From positions 62,001 through 126,000 of the IMG/VR virus record IMGVR_UViG_3300008952_000013: DNA of 64,000 nucleotides, one strand, 5' to 3'. Below are positions 1 through 12,100 of the stretch, one piece after another. This stretch comes from a virus. The translations under genes were made by a program, and so were the position numbers. Every line of letters starts with the position of its first letter. Positions within the stretch are counted from its first letter, which is position 1. The notes beneath the pieces were generated by a model. The model had not been told where the DNA came from. It worked only from the letters and a program-made list of their open reading frames with translations, and ran no database searches.

Positions 1-2
1 TA

Positions 3-3000
3 GGTGGAGTGTCTAGCACAATTTCTTCATCAATGAGCAACACTACTATATCTTTAATTGGAACTACTCAAGAGTGGGATGATTGGAATGCATTAGAAGA
101 TCCAGATCCAGAACTGGAACCAATTAAATATCCAGATCAAAACCTCTATGAGTTGATAGATACAGAGATTACTGCAGTCACAACTGCATTAACTGACACT
201 ATAGAAGTTACACTTGAGGAAATAGATAAGGCACTAAGAACTGAAGGGTATTTGAAGGATATTGATAGTACATTAAGTGATCAATTAGATATAAAAGTTT
301 CTAATTTAGAAACCTTATTGCTGAATGTATTAAGTGCACCTGGTGTTACTCTGGATGCATCTACAAATACATATCTAGATGACCAGGGTGTCACAGCTTC
401 TTTTATAAATTTAGATGATGTTAAAACTGAGGTAAACACTGCTAGTGCCAATATTACTGGGGGAATAACAGATCAGACTACTACTTTAGGTAATAAAATA
501 GATGCCTTATTTACAGATCCTTTAGATACTGACAAAAGATCACTGTATGACCTATATGAAACCATAACAAAAATACATTCAACTACATTAGCTGAATATG
601 CTAGTTTGTTTGATGTTAAAACTTCAATAGATAGTCTTTTGGTTACTTCTGCAACTGGAGTGTCTATTTTTGACTTAGATGCGACTGTAACTAGTGAATT
701 CACTAACTTAAAAAATGGGAAAACACTTTCAGATTTAGATACTTCTATAGGGAATGTTCAAGGCGCAATAGAGACTCTTCAGGGAACAGAGACATTCACT
801 ATTGAAACATTAGAAGGTAAAGTTGGTAGTTTATTAGAAGTCACTACTGATGGAGCAAAAACTTCCATTTTTGATTTAAATTTTAATTTAGTTGACGATA
901 CTAGTGGTCAATTTAGGCTCTTAAAAGATGATTTAACTAAAGCATATGTTAATGGGGAAGATAGATTAAATATTCCAGGATTAGGAGAGAAGATAAATCT
1001 TGCTTTATTGGGAACCATAGATGATGGAACTTCAGGTGTTAGTGGCACATCAGTTACTTCAGTTATTGAGAAAGAAATATCTTCTTTAGAGGATATGTTG
1101 ATTGGATCTACAGCTTTAGTGGGAGATACCTCTAATCTTTATGAAATAGAAAAAGATATAGAGAGAATTAGGGGTCTTGTTGGCAATGATGTAGAGGATA
1201 GCACTAAGAAAAATTTAAAAGATCTTCATACATCTTTAGAGAGTATTAAGGGATCTAGTGTTAACTATCAAAAGAATTTAAATGACATTTATGATAGGTT
1301 AGGTAATCTTTCTTTAGAAGTCAATAATGTAGCTGTTAATACAGATCAGCTTGAACAATTAATAGGTTGGGATTTCACTAGAGATCTATATACTCCTGAG
1401 TATATAGCGTATGTTGATGATATATATGTTGTAAATGCGCTAATTTATCCAGACCAGATTGATGCTTCAGGTGTTTCAGTAGAAGACTATAATAAAAATA
1501 ATTATCTAGCTTATTCTAGTTCTTATTGGCAAGATGCTCATGAGTCATTAGGTGGTGAGATCTTTTTATATGGTGGTAATGCAGGTAGGTCAGTTTCTGA
1601 CGTATCATCACCAGGGGATGAACACCCACTAACAGATGTGGTTGGTTTTTCCTCTATTTTTGATAGAATGTCTGAGAGTAAAACTACTCTTGACAGTATT
1701 AAAAACACACTAGAAAACTTAAATAAAGCTACTAGAGAAAGTAGTTTTTTTGATGGAAATGGTGATCTTACTGGAACTAAGAAAACAATACAAGATTATC
1801 TTGATTCTTTACACATTAACATTAATAAAGGACTAATAGATGGTCAAACAGATAGTGAATCAAGATTATGGCTTTTAAACGATGATTTAAATGAAGGGTT
1901 GTTTACAAACAGGGATTCACAACCTGGTGAAGAGCCTAAACTGGATAGAATAACTAATGAGTTGTTGAGGCTACAGGGAAATTATCCAGTTGATTGGGTA
2001 TCTACTTCAGGGTCACCCCATGATGGCTTTACTAACTCTGAGTCTAGTAATCTCTATGAGATAGAAAAAGATTTAGAGAGAATTAGAGGTATAGTCGCTG
2101 GAGATACATTAGGAAACACTACCTCTAATCTTCTAGAAATAGAATCAAGATTGTTAGATATTCAGGGATATGATAATTCTAGTAATAGAGTAGAGACTTT
2201 AACAGATGATGCATCATTACCTAATATTGATAGTGTTATTAAGGTATTAAGAAACTTTAGGGGTGGTTCATTAGATACTGAACTAGATGATGTAGTTGAC
2301 AATCAGGGTCAAGATGTTACTCAACCATACAATCCAGAAGACCCATTACATGACCCAATAACTACTTTATATCCAACTTTCAGGGATATTAGGGATGTTT
2401 TAAACACCTTAAAGACATCTATTGATCAAATAGGTGGTGTTTTCTCAGAAAATCCAGGGAAAATTGAAGCTTTATCATCTAACTTTTTTGAATTAGGCAA
2501 TCAAATTAATTCATTAAGGGGTGAAGTTCCAGAGTTAGATCCCTCTGTATATGGGTATTTCTATAATAGTGTTAGAAATTTGCATGATTTTAATGAAACA
2601 TATGATGCTTCTAATGTAGATAGAATAGAGGATTTTTGGAATGTTGAAGGATCAGATTTTTTTGAACATTCTACTTCAGAAGATACTTCTCATGCTACTA
2701 CTTATCCTGATCCAGATGGTTCCTATGTATATGAGGCTAAAACATCCAACTTATATCAAGTTAATGAGAATATAAAGTCATTATATGCTGCACTAACTGG
2801 AGATTCAGTTACAGAAAGCATTATTGATAAGGATGAGGCTAATGATAATCTTTTAAGTCAATTAAGGGTTATAAGTAGTGACGCAACTGCAGTTGATAAT
2901 ACCAATCTATATGATATTGAGTATGCTATAGGTGAATTGAAGGGTGTTAGTGATAAAACCCTTACAGATGTTAATTCAACTATAGGTGATATAAGAGGAT

Positions 3001-6000
3001 CTATTGTTAAAGATGGAGTATCAGAGGAAACTGAAACAACTTTAGCTAGAGTTGTAGAGACTTTAACCAGCTATGATGATTTTCAAGTAACAATCCCCAA
3101 TGTAGCTTATCAAGATTATCTTAATTCTGTTGCCAGTGGTACTTGGACAGGAGAAGAAGATATACCAGCAGAAACAATATTAGCAGAAGGTGCTTTTGAG
3201 TCTAAAAACTTAGTGGACTTATACTATAAACTGGAGACATTAAGTGGGGATGTTAGAGCTACAGATCCTGTGGCAGCACTGTCTAATCTAGAGTTATCAG
3301 TTGGAGTTCAATCTACAGATACAATTAGGGCTATAGTTGGTTGGGATTATGACCCTGATGCTGATGGTTTTGATGAAGCAGCTTGGATAACTGAAAACAG
3401 AAATATATTTGATGAAATAAATACTTTATCAAACGATATAACTGGCTATGTACCTGCTGCTGAAGGTGTACCTGAAGTAACAGCAGGTACTTTAAAAGGT
3501 ATAGAGAGTGCAATTGGTGGAGTAGCTTCAGACATAACTGGTGGCACTTCATTATCTGCAGTAAGTGATTCTATAGGTGGTATAGCTTCTGCAATAACAG
3601 GTACTTCATCAACAACTTTATCTGATATTAGTGATAATTTAACAGGTGATGGTGGTGTAAAGTCAGAAGTAACTTTAGTAAAAACTGCTGTTGATACTGC
3701 AACAACAGCAGTTAATAGTCTAACTGTAGGGGATAAATATAAGTATGAGATTATTAATAATGAACTTACCAGAGTAATAGATGCCCCCCCTGAACTAGAA
3801 GTAGAGTTTACAGCTTTTGCAGACATTTACAATGCTATTATTGATCAAACTGAGGAAGTTAAGAAAGTACAGTTGGAAGTTGGGTCTGTAATAGTTAATA
3901 CAGACCAGTTAGAACGCTTAATTGGATGGGATTTTGATGGAAATGTTGAGTTTAACATTGAGGATGGTGATACTTTATATCAAAACACCTTATTTCAGCG
4001 TCTTGAGATGCAGAAAAAAGACATTGTTGATGCAATTCAGCAAGTAACAGTCAACATTGGTGATGTAGCAGTAAATACAGACCAACTGGAACGCTTAATT
4101 GGGTGGGATTTTGCAGATAAAACACCAGTAGCGTCTTATGCAGATTTTTTAGCTAACCAACTGGTAAATACAGAAGATAACCCTGTAAATAGACAAGCTT
4201 TTTTAGATGAAAACCCCTCTTTTCATTGGGATGACCTATATATAGATGCTTCAGGGGCAGAATCTGTAGTTAAAGAAGATCCTGATGACACATCTGAAGT
4301 AAACAACACACTTTTCCATAAAATTGACTTAATTGCATCAGATTTAGCACTTTGGGCAAATGTAGCAGATTTATTTAAAGCACCTGTGGGTGGGGAATTA
4401 GGTGGGGCTGCATATATTAACCTAGAAGAGTTAAGAACGTCTGTTGATACCACTACAGGTGAAATCACACGTTTAATTGATACTTTCACGAAGGATAATC
4501 CAGATAATGATCTTTTTGATCATTTAATAAGCCTAACTAGTTCGATAAAGGGTGACCAGGGGTTAGTTGATGCAATTACTACTCCAGGAACAGGGTTAAG
4601 TGCAATAATTGAGAGCAATAGTGGTGCGATATCTGGAGTTGGTGGCTTATCTGAGAAGATAGGGCTTTTAGACACATCAATAAGTGATGGAACTACAGGT
4701 TTAAATAGCAAAGTAGTTAGTTTAGACACATCAATATCTGGTGTTGATGGATTAACAGCTAAGATAGTGTCTTTAGAGTCTGCAAATACAGGGTTAACTA
4801 CTGAATTAGGTGAATTAGAAACAGCAATAACTACTGTAGACACTGGCTTAAGTGCTAGATTGTTTGGCTTAGACACATCAATATCTGCTAGTGATGGCTT
4901 AAGTGATAAATTAAGTGAATTAAGTGGGTTTATTACTGGAGATACTGGTCTAAATAAGAAGATTGAGGGTTTAACTTCCAATTTAGATAGTGATAGCGAA
5001 TTTGTTTTAGGGATTGGTCAACTAGAGACAGAAATATCTAACGTTAGTACTGAAATTAGTACTTTTTCTGGATATTTAGCCCCTAATGCTACACTACAAA
5101 GTAGTTTTAATATCATAGCTACTTCTTTAGATGACAATATATCAACATCTTTAAGCACAATAGCTGGACTACCCACTGCTACAGAAGCCTCTAATAGTAT
5201 AAAGGGTGTAACAGGTGAGGGTAATGATGCAGCAGATGCAAATAATCATCCTGGTATTAATCTGCATCAATTATTAATTGGTTTAACTGAGTCTGGAGCT
5301 AGTAGTGGAAGTAATCTACATGAATTAACTGAAGCAGTTTCAGCACAAGAGTTGGATTTTGATGATTTAATGATAAATCCAGTTTGGTCTACTTGGAATG
5401 ATGGAGATAAGGTTGATCCTGAACCACCAGGTGGTGTAAATGACAAAAATAACCTATTCCATATTGTAAATAAATTATCTGATTTAACTCAACCAGGTGC
5501 TCCAGTTGAAGGAACGACATATGAGCCAAAAACACTATATAACGTAGCAGATAGCGTTGATGGTCTTGAGGTAGATATTGGTTTAGTGAGGAAAGGATTG
5601 ATAAATGAAGCCAATATGGAAATTTATGAAACTCAGTGGTTGGATCAAGATAGTGATTATGTAGATGGGTCTTTAACTATAGCTGCGCCAAGAGGAGAGA
5701 CTACAGATGAGTTCACAACAGCTACAGGCAGATATGTTTATAAGTTAGATGAAGTAGCTCAAGCAGTTACTGCTTTAAAAGAGTTTCAAAGACCTACTAA
5801 TGATTTTGAAAATGGATCTGTAGGTGGTGTTGCGACATCAGGTCAAACACCTATACCAGTTGAAACTACAGATGATCCACTCATTGATGCAGTTCCTTTA
5901 GCGACAGAAGGATCAGAAGAGGATTTTTCATGCTCTAGAGGGGTGACTGTTACAGCCCACACTGAAAATTCTGGTATTTTATTTGTGGGGAAGGACAATG

Positions 6001-6155
6001 AGATTACAGCAGGAACAAATCAATTAAAAGATGGAATACCTTTGACAGCAGGAGATTCATTGTTTTTACCAGTAAGAAACCCAAGTAGTATTTACGTCAT
6101 AGCAGACTATGAAGCAGGTAGTTCACCCAATTTTCTTTATTGGTTGGCAGTGTAG
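3..6155 (+). CDS. Giant fibre-like structural protein, 5' end outside window
   Basis: The frame is open from the first complete codon, so the true start probably lies upstream. The GTG at 9 has its only GGAG overlapping it, and the ATG at 33 has no ribosome site. At least 2048 residues are visible. The protein is rich in D, T, S and L, with long stretches of heptad-like helix. Four copies of a motif resembling VNTDQLERLIGWDF lie near residues 443, 1100 (divergent), 1296 and 1355. Segments beginning NLYEIEKDIERIRG recur near residues 375 and 685. Residues about 1530-1660 hold a ladder of about 20-residue coils (GLxxKIxxLDTSISxxDG). The last 75 residues form a beta-rich cap (SRGVTVTAHTENSGILFVG, then IYVIADY) like small C-terminal beta domains of phage fibre and head-decoration proteins. 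I infer a trimeric fibre or whisker; no enzyme motif is seen. Its stop shares bases with the GGAG of the next gene. Confidence 0.75.
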   Translation, partial: GGVSSTISSSMSNTTISLIGTTQEWDDWNALEDPDPELEPIKYPDQNLYELIDTEITAVTTALTDTIEVTLEEIDKALRTEGYLKDIDSTLSDQLDIKVSNLETLLLNVLSAPGVTLDASTNTYLDDQGVTASFINLDDVKTEVNTASANITGGITDQTTTLGNKIDALFTDPLDTDKRSLYDLYETITKIHSTTLAEYASLFDVKTSIDSLLVTSATGVSIFDLDATVTSEFTNLKNGKTLSDLDTSIGNVQGAIETLQGTETFTIETLEGKVGSLLEVTTDGAKTSIFDLNFNLVDDTSGQFRLLKDDLTKAYVNGEDRLNIPGLGEKINLALLGTIDDGTSGVSGTSVTSVIEKEISSLEDMLIGSTALVGDTSNLYEIEKDIERIRGLVGNDVEDSTKKNLKDLHTSLESIKGSSVNYQKNLNDIYDRLGNLSLEVNNVAVNTDQLEQLIGWDFTRDLYTPEYIAYVDDIYVVNALIYPDQIDASGVSVEDYNKNNYLAYSSSYWQDAHESLGGEIFLYGGNAGRSVSDVSSPGDEHPLTDVVGFSSIFDRMSESKTTLDSIKNTLENLNKATRESSFFDGNGDLTGTKKTIQDYLDSLHININKGLIDGQTDSESRLWLLNDDLNEGLFTNRDSQPGEEPKLDRITNELLRLQGNYPVDWVSTSGSPHDGFTNSESSNLYEIEKDLERIRGIVAGDTLGNTTSNLLEIESRLLDIQGYDNSSNRVETLTDDASLPNIDSVIKVLRNFRGGSLDTELDDVVDNQGQDVTQPYNPEDPLHDPITTLYPTFRDIRDVLNTLKTSIDQIGGVFSENPGKIEALSSNFFELGNQINSLRGEVPELDPSVYGYFYNSVRNLHDFNETYDASNVDRIEDFWNVEGSDFFEHSTSEDTSHATTYPDPDGSYVYEAKTSNLYQVNENIKSLYAALTGDSVTESIIDKDEANDNLLSQLRVISSDATAVDNTNLYDIEYAIGELKGVSDKTLTDVNSTIGDIRGSIVKDGVSEETETTLARVVETLTSYDDFQVTIPNVAYQDYLNSVASGTWTGEEDIPAETILAEGAFESKNLVDLYYKLETLSGDVRATDPVAALSNLELSVGVQSTDTIRAIVGWDYDPDADGFDEAAWITENRNIFDEINTLSNDITGYVPAAEGVPEVTAGTLKGIESAIGGVASDITGGTSLSAVSDSIGGIASAITGTSSTTLSDISDNLTGDGGVKSEVTLVKTAVDTATTAVNSLTVGDKYKYEIINNELTRVIDAPPELEVEFTAFADIYNAIIDQTEEVKKVQLEVGSVIVNTDQLERLIGWDFDGNVEFNIEDGDTLYQNTLFQRLEMQKKDIVDAIQQVTVNIGDVAVNTDQLERLIGWDFADKTPVASYADFLANQLVNTEDNPVNRQAFLDENPSFHWDDLYIDASGAESVVKEDPDDTSEVNNTLFHKIDLIASDLALWANVADLFKAPVGGELGGAAYINLEELRTSVDTTTGEITRLIDTFTKDNPDNDLFDHLISLTSSIKGDQGLVDAITTPGTGLSAIIESNSGAISGVGGLSEKIGLLDTSISDGTTGLNSKVVSLDTSISGVDGLTAKIVSLESANTGLTTELGELETAITTVDTGLSARLFGLDTSISASDGLSDKLSELSGFITGDTGLNKKIEGLTSNLDSDSEFVLGIGQLETEISNVSTEISTFSGYLAPNATLQSSFNIIATSLDDNISTSLSTIAGLPTATEASNSIKGVTGEGNDAADANNHPGINLHQLLIGLTESGASSGSNLHELTEAVSAQELDFDDLMINPVWSTWNDGDKVDPEPPGGVNDKNNLFHIVNKLSDLTQPGAPVEGTTYEPKTLYNVADSVDGLEVDIGLVRKGLINEANMEIYETQWLDQDSDYVDGSLTIAAPRGETTDEFTTATGRYVYKLDEVAQAVTALKEFQRPTNDFENGSVGGVATSGQTPIPVETTDDPLIDAVPLATEGSEEDFSCSRGVTVTAHTENSGILFVGKDNEITAGTNQLKDGIPLTAGDSLFLPVRNPSSIYVIADYEAGSSPNFLYWLAV
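4600..4990 (+). repeat. Coiled-coil peptide ladder in the 2048-residue protein
   Basis: About six imperfect repeats of roughly 20-24 residues follow the pattern GLxxKIxxLDTSISxxDG. The octamer LDTSIS plus flanking bases (ttagacacatcaata) recurs almost unchanged near 4667, 4724 and 4870. The spacing of L, I and V residues suits a parallel trimeric coiled coil with short turns. It is protein-coding repeat, not an intergenic element. Confidence 0.7.
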
Positions 6156-6164
6156 GAGTATAAA

Positions 6165-9100
6165 ATGGCAACTCTAGGCACACTAAGTAGATCAGGATAC
6201 ATAAAAAAATCACAACAAACCTACTCCATTAAAGGTGCTCCTGAAGATGAAAAGAATTTTGGTTTAAATACAGAGACACCATTAGCGCATTTACATATTG
6301 TAGGTTGGGGAACTACTGAAGTTGGTAGTAATGGTGAGAAGGGTGGGTCTATAAAATTATCATATGATGACCCAAGTAAGATTGATAGTGAATTACCTTT
6401 AGACAATATAAGTCATTTAGATATTTGGGTTAAAGATGATAACAGTCAATATATAACAGCTAGTAAAGAATTACATATTCAGTCTGATTTAGGGGATATT
6501 TATATAGAACCTGATTTGGATGTTTTTATTGGTAATCAAGATTTAACTAGCTATATAGAAATGAGGGGTAGGGTTTTTGTAGATGGTGGTCTAACAGTTA
6601 GAGGGGTTATTGATTATCATTCTAGATCTGATTTGGCTGTTGAAGATGCTTCAATTTTCTTAAACACACCACTTTATTTTTTCAACACTATAGATGAACT
6701 AGAAGACATGGCAGAAGATGCCACTAACGTAGGGGGAGAAGATCAAGCAATAGCTAGGCATGAGCCATCTGCTGAAGGGCTAAATGGATCAGGATTAAAG
6801 TTAATTTATGGATATGCAGAAAGTGAAAATGATTATGATCCAGCAAATGGAAGTAAGATTGCCCTTGACGATGCTACAGATTTAGAGACTTACGATGCTG
6901 ATGCTTTAGCTTATTATCATGAACATAGTGGATTATATAAGCCAGCAACTAAAGATTTTGTTTATAACTCAAATGGTAATGGTAATGGTCATTGGGAATC
7001 TAACATACCTATTAAAGCTACAGAGCTTAAGGTAGGTGAATCTGAAGTCTCTATAGATGATTTTATTAGCTCTATAGATACTGAAAGTGAAACTTTAGAT
7101 ACTTCTTTAGTAACAGCTAGTGGTATTGATACTTTTGTTAGTGATTCTATTGCACATCTATTTTCTCATACTATTTATTCTGGTAATGGTATTGGTGATG
7201 CGAAAGCCAAGCTTTCTTTATCTGAAGATGGAAGTGACTCTAGTTTTCTATTTGAGATAGATGATACAGATGTTTTTAAAATAACTAGTGATAACAATAT
7301 AAAAATACTTCAGGGATATAACTTAAGTTTCACTGAAAATGGTCACACAGTATTTGACATTAAGAACCCTGATGCATCTAGTTGGAGTAGCTTAACAGAA
7401 GGTTTTTCTACTAATGTACTAGTTACACATTATGCTGTAGATAGTTTTGTTAAGCAGCATGTTTCTGATGAACTAGCAGCTTTCGATATGAGCTTCATCA
7501 TTAGTGATGATGATGTAGCTAAAGTAGAAACTATAGGATCTACAGATCCATCTATCAATTTCATTATTTCTGACATTGGGGTCATAAATGTTGACTCTAA
7601 TGGTTTAAGAATACCAAGCGATATAACTGATGATTTTGATACTTGGATGACAGATCTAAAAGAGGGTGATGAACCAACTGAAAAATATACTGGATCAAAC
7701 TTCTCTTTAAACCCAGGGGTTGAGATTCGTGCTATTAAAAGAAATTCAACTCAAGAAGAAGATGCTTTTAATTACTTAGACATAGTAGATTGGGATTTAG
7801 AAGAAGACGATGTCCTCTTAACTCAGAGTGCTATTAAATACAAAATTGGAGATATAACCCATCAAATTGTATCTCAAGACACTAAAGCTATAGTAATTAA
7901 TGAAAACCTAGATTTATCAGTAGAAGAGAAGATATCTATTGTTTATAAAACCCATGAAATAGCTAAGTTTAGTAATGCTGGATTAGAAATTTTATCTTTG
8001 GGTGAACTAGATGGATTGGGAGTTCGTACTCCAGTTCTATATTTAGGTAGTGGATCTACTGGAGCTACAGAGATAAGGAATGCCAGTAATATTGATTGGG
8101 AAAACCCATCAGCTTCAGCTTTAGTTACACAAGAAGTATTAAAGGATTTTGTTGATTCAACTGTAGGTAATGTCACTACTGTTGGAACTGATGGTCAATC
8201 TTTAGCTTTTGAAGAAGATGAAACAATTTTTTATTCTGATGATAATGAAGTACTGTACTTAAGTTCAAATGCTGTTGTTTTAGATAGGGCTAATGATTCA
8301 GAAGTTGAAGGGAATATTTTTGTTGAGGGTCTTTCTTTCTCTGATTATTTAAATGATCAGGGAGAGGTTAGTGATAGTCATCATATTATAAGAGGTGTCT
8401 TTACTGCCCAAACTTTTGATGATCAAGTGGTTGGAGATTGGTATGACACCAACACTGATGAGCAATTGCCAACACAACTTTCTGTCAAGGGTTTTGTCAC
8501 TAGTGTTTTAACTTCCACACTATTAGACTATCCACAAAATCAGATTTATGAAGTGTGGAGTGATCAAACCACTAGGAGTTCTATTACAGTTAGGGGAGAT
8601 ACAGAATCAGAAGACGATCCAATTATTAACTTCACATTAGATGATACTGCAGGAAGATTGCCAGATGCAGTAATGACATCCAGCTATTTCCTATTAGATT
8701 TAGGTTTAAAGCTTGGCAGAAAGGTTGATGATTCCCCAACAGATCCTACTGCACAATACTTGCAAGATAACAAAGATAGTTGGAGTGATGATGATTCAAA
8801 AAGTGTCAGCATAGCTACTCAAAATTCAATTGATTTATGGATTCAGGATCAACTAGATGGCTTAGATTTCACTTCAATAAGAACTGCAGATTCAGATGGC
8901 ATTAGTAGGATTGCTAGTGGTAATGAGTTAGCTAGGTTAGAGATATTAGATAAAAACGTTGCTTTACAAACTGGATTTGACTCCAGGAAAACATTCTCTT
9001 TTCGCACAGATGATTTACAAAGTGTTCCTCATCAAGTACTCATTATAGATGAAGATGGAATTTCTTTTTTCTATACTGGAACTGGAGATAACCCCATCTG

Positions 9101-12100
9101 GCATGGGATTCCCATTAGGGGTTTCACTAATGACCCTGAAGATATAAATATAGCTCAATCTAATGTACCTGGTAGTTTAGAGTTAATAACCCCTTATGCG
9201 ATTAAAGAGTTTTCTAACACCTATAGTAAGACTTCTATAGGTAGTGAAAGAATTGATAATGTTGGGTTTGCCAAAGATGATCCATTGAGTGGTCAAGTTC
9301 TTGTCTATAGTGAAACTAGTGGCAATTGGGAGAATAAGTCTTTTGCATCTACTACTAGTACTCAAATAATAGTTGAAGATGGAACTTTAGATCTTTTTAT
9401 AAAAGAAGAGCAAATAAAGAACAATCATATAGCTCCAGATGCAGAAATCGAAGATAGTAAATTAGAATTAATTTCTTCAGCTAATAAAGTAAGTGCTAGT
9501 GCCTTTCCAATAGATACAGATACTGGATTATCAACTGTATTAATAGGGGAAGGGGATGATCGTTTTATTGAAGGGGAAGTTTTGTATGAGTTGTCTTTAG
9601 ACAACACCCAAATGGCTGGATATGGACTGCAGTTCAAGTCAGCAGAAAAAGAATTAGAAGTTATTACAGATTACACCAAATCTAATTATACAAGTCTTCC
9701 TGGTGCTGGATCTGATTTATGGTGGAACAACATCTCTAGATTAACTACTACGTTGTCAGCTAGTTCTTTCTTAGTACATAAGGATGATGGTGTAGGGGAA
9801 AATGTAAATCAGGATGGTCATAGTTATGGTGGTAACATTTATCTTCCACACAGAGAATTAAATGAGCCATTTAGGTCTTCAGCTTATAACGATAATGGTG
9901 ATCAATATTATTATGATAATGATCCATTTGGACAAATAAGAGTATTAAAGCCATCTCCAGAATTTGATTACAGTGATTATATTTATCGTAAAAAACAAGC
10001 TCTTGAGGGATCAGAACATCCTTGGGGTCAAAAATATGATCGAAACAATAATAGTCTTTTAGATATAACTGAAGAAGGTTATTTATTTGATAATTCTGAA
10101 CCCTTTCAGATTACTAAAGATTATGTGGATGAAGACTTTATAGATCAAAAATTAACTTTTGATACTACGTTGGGCGTAAATAGAATAGCAGTTACTGAAT
10201 TATCTTTTTATACAGCAGCAGGGAATGTAGATTCATATGATGATATTACGTACTTAGGAACTCAAGCAGGTGGGTGGTCAACTGTTAATGGGATTAAGAC
10301 AGGGGTTACTGATGAAGCTCAAATTAACATGGAGAACCCATCTCAGTTTTTATTAGCCTCAGAGTCTGCTATTGTTAATTTAATAACAGACCAAATGAAT
10401 GTTGCTAATGAAATATTTGAACAAAGAGATGCCAAAATTTTTAGGGATGATGAATCTTTTTATCAGTACACCATAGAAGAGTCCAAAGCTATGCTTTCCC
10501 CACTATCAGATGGGGATTTGCTTATGTTTAGAGAAGGGTTGGAGAAAGATGTATTGGGTGCAGTTACAACCTTATCTCCTGGTAAATGGGTCAACTATAA
10601 AGTTGCTGAAGATAGTCATATTATTTTTGATGTTGATGAGAATCCAGATGCTTACTACCTGCTAGAATATGCTCAGTGGCTAGAAGACAGAAGAGATCCA
10701 CTTGGATATTGGACTTATGGGTTTGAAGACCCCAACTATACAACTGAATATCAAAACTGGATAAATACTGGAAGTGATGGTAATCCACCAGAAAGATGGT
10801 GGGTTGAGAACAAATGGGTTCAACAGGCAGAAGATCCATCTACTGGAATTTCCTGGCCTGTAGAGCAAATTACTGAGAATCTATATCCTAATTTAACATC
10901 TTCTGAAAGAAGACAAATTAGTGATGATAGTTATGAAAACAGACAGTATTTTCAAGAAGAAAACCCTTCAGAATTAAGATCACCCTATTTCACTTCAGAA
11001 GAATACTTAGATCTTTTCTATACTGCTGCAGGTGGTGCTCAGTTTACATTTTATTTAGATAGTTCAAATGCACCTAGTGAGGTAAGTTTCCCTATTGGTG
11101 TTCTTAGTAAAGGTTCTACTATTACCCCTACAGAGATAACTTATGTAAATCTTGAAACTGGTGTAATCACAGGATCTTATGATTATCGTCAGTATGTCTT
11201 CCCTAATCCAGGTATACATTTAAATTTAAGAGATCTATCTATTACTAATGATGCTATAGCTGTCAATGCTGAAATAGCAGACTATAAGTTGGCAGACATT
11301 AGTACACCAGATAAGGTTCTTGGAACTGCAGTTCAACTCCATCCATATACTGCACTTGAAAATTATATTATTGAAGAAGCCTTAAGCCCAGGCTCTAGTT
11401 TAGCTCAAGCTGGATACTCTTACGAAGAGGGTGGGTTAAATAGTGTTGGTTTAAGAATCAAATCAAGCTTTGCTGGTCAGGGTTTAGAGATGACAGAAGA
11501 TAACATTATGAATATCTCTGCATCTTTAGCCCATGTTACAGAGTTGGGAACTCTAACTATTGGTAATTGGCAAGCAGATCCAATTGAAATGGAGTTTATT
11601 GAGGATATAGATCAGTCTTTATTATCATCATCAACACCATCATTTGCAGGTATACGCTTGGGGTCAGTTGCTGGTGGATATCATACTATTAGTAAGTTCG
11701 ATGATGATGGTCAGTTAGGTGGTCAAGTAGATGAAAACCATTTAGGTGATGGGTTTTTACCTACTCAAAAAGCTGTTAGACTATTCTTTGACCAGAGGTC
11801 AGACCAAGACTTAAAGACAACAGATTCAGTGACATTTACTGGATTACAGATAGATGTTTCATCTCCTGTAGAAATAAAACATATCTTTGATGATATGTCT
11901 TTAACAGATGAGGGAAATACAGGTTATTTGAGTGAGTCTTTAGCAACTCAAGGGTCTATTAAAGCATATGTAGACTTAAAATCTGGTGATGCAGCAGATG
12001 CTGTAATCTTAAGTGGTTTACAAGACACAAGTATTCAGGCTCCAGTTGTTGGTCAAATGTTGATGTATCAAGAGCTTGCTCTTGGTCTTGGGGAAAATAA

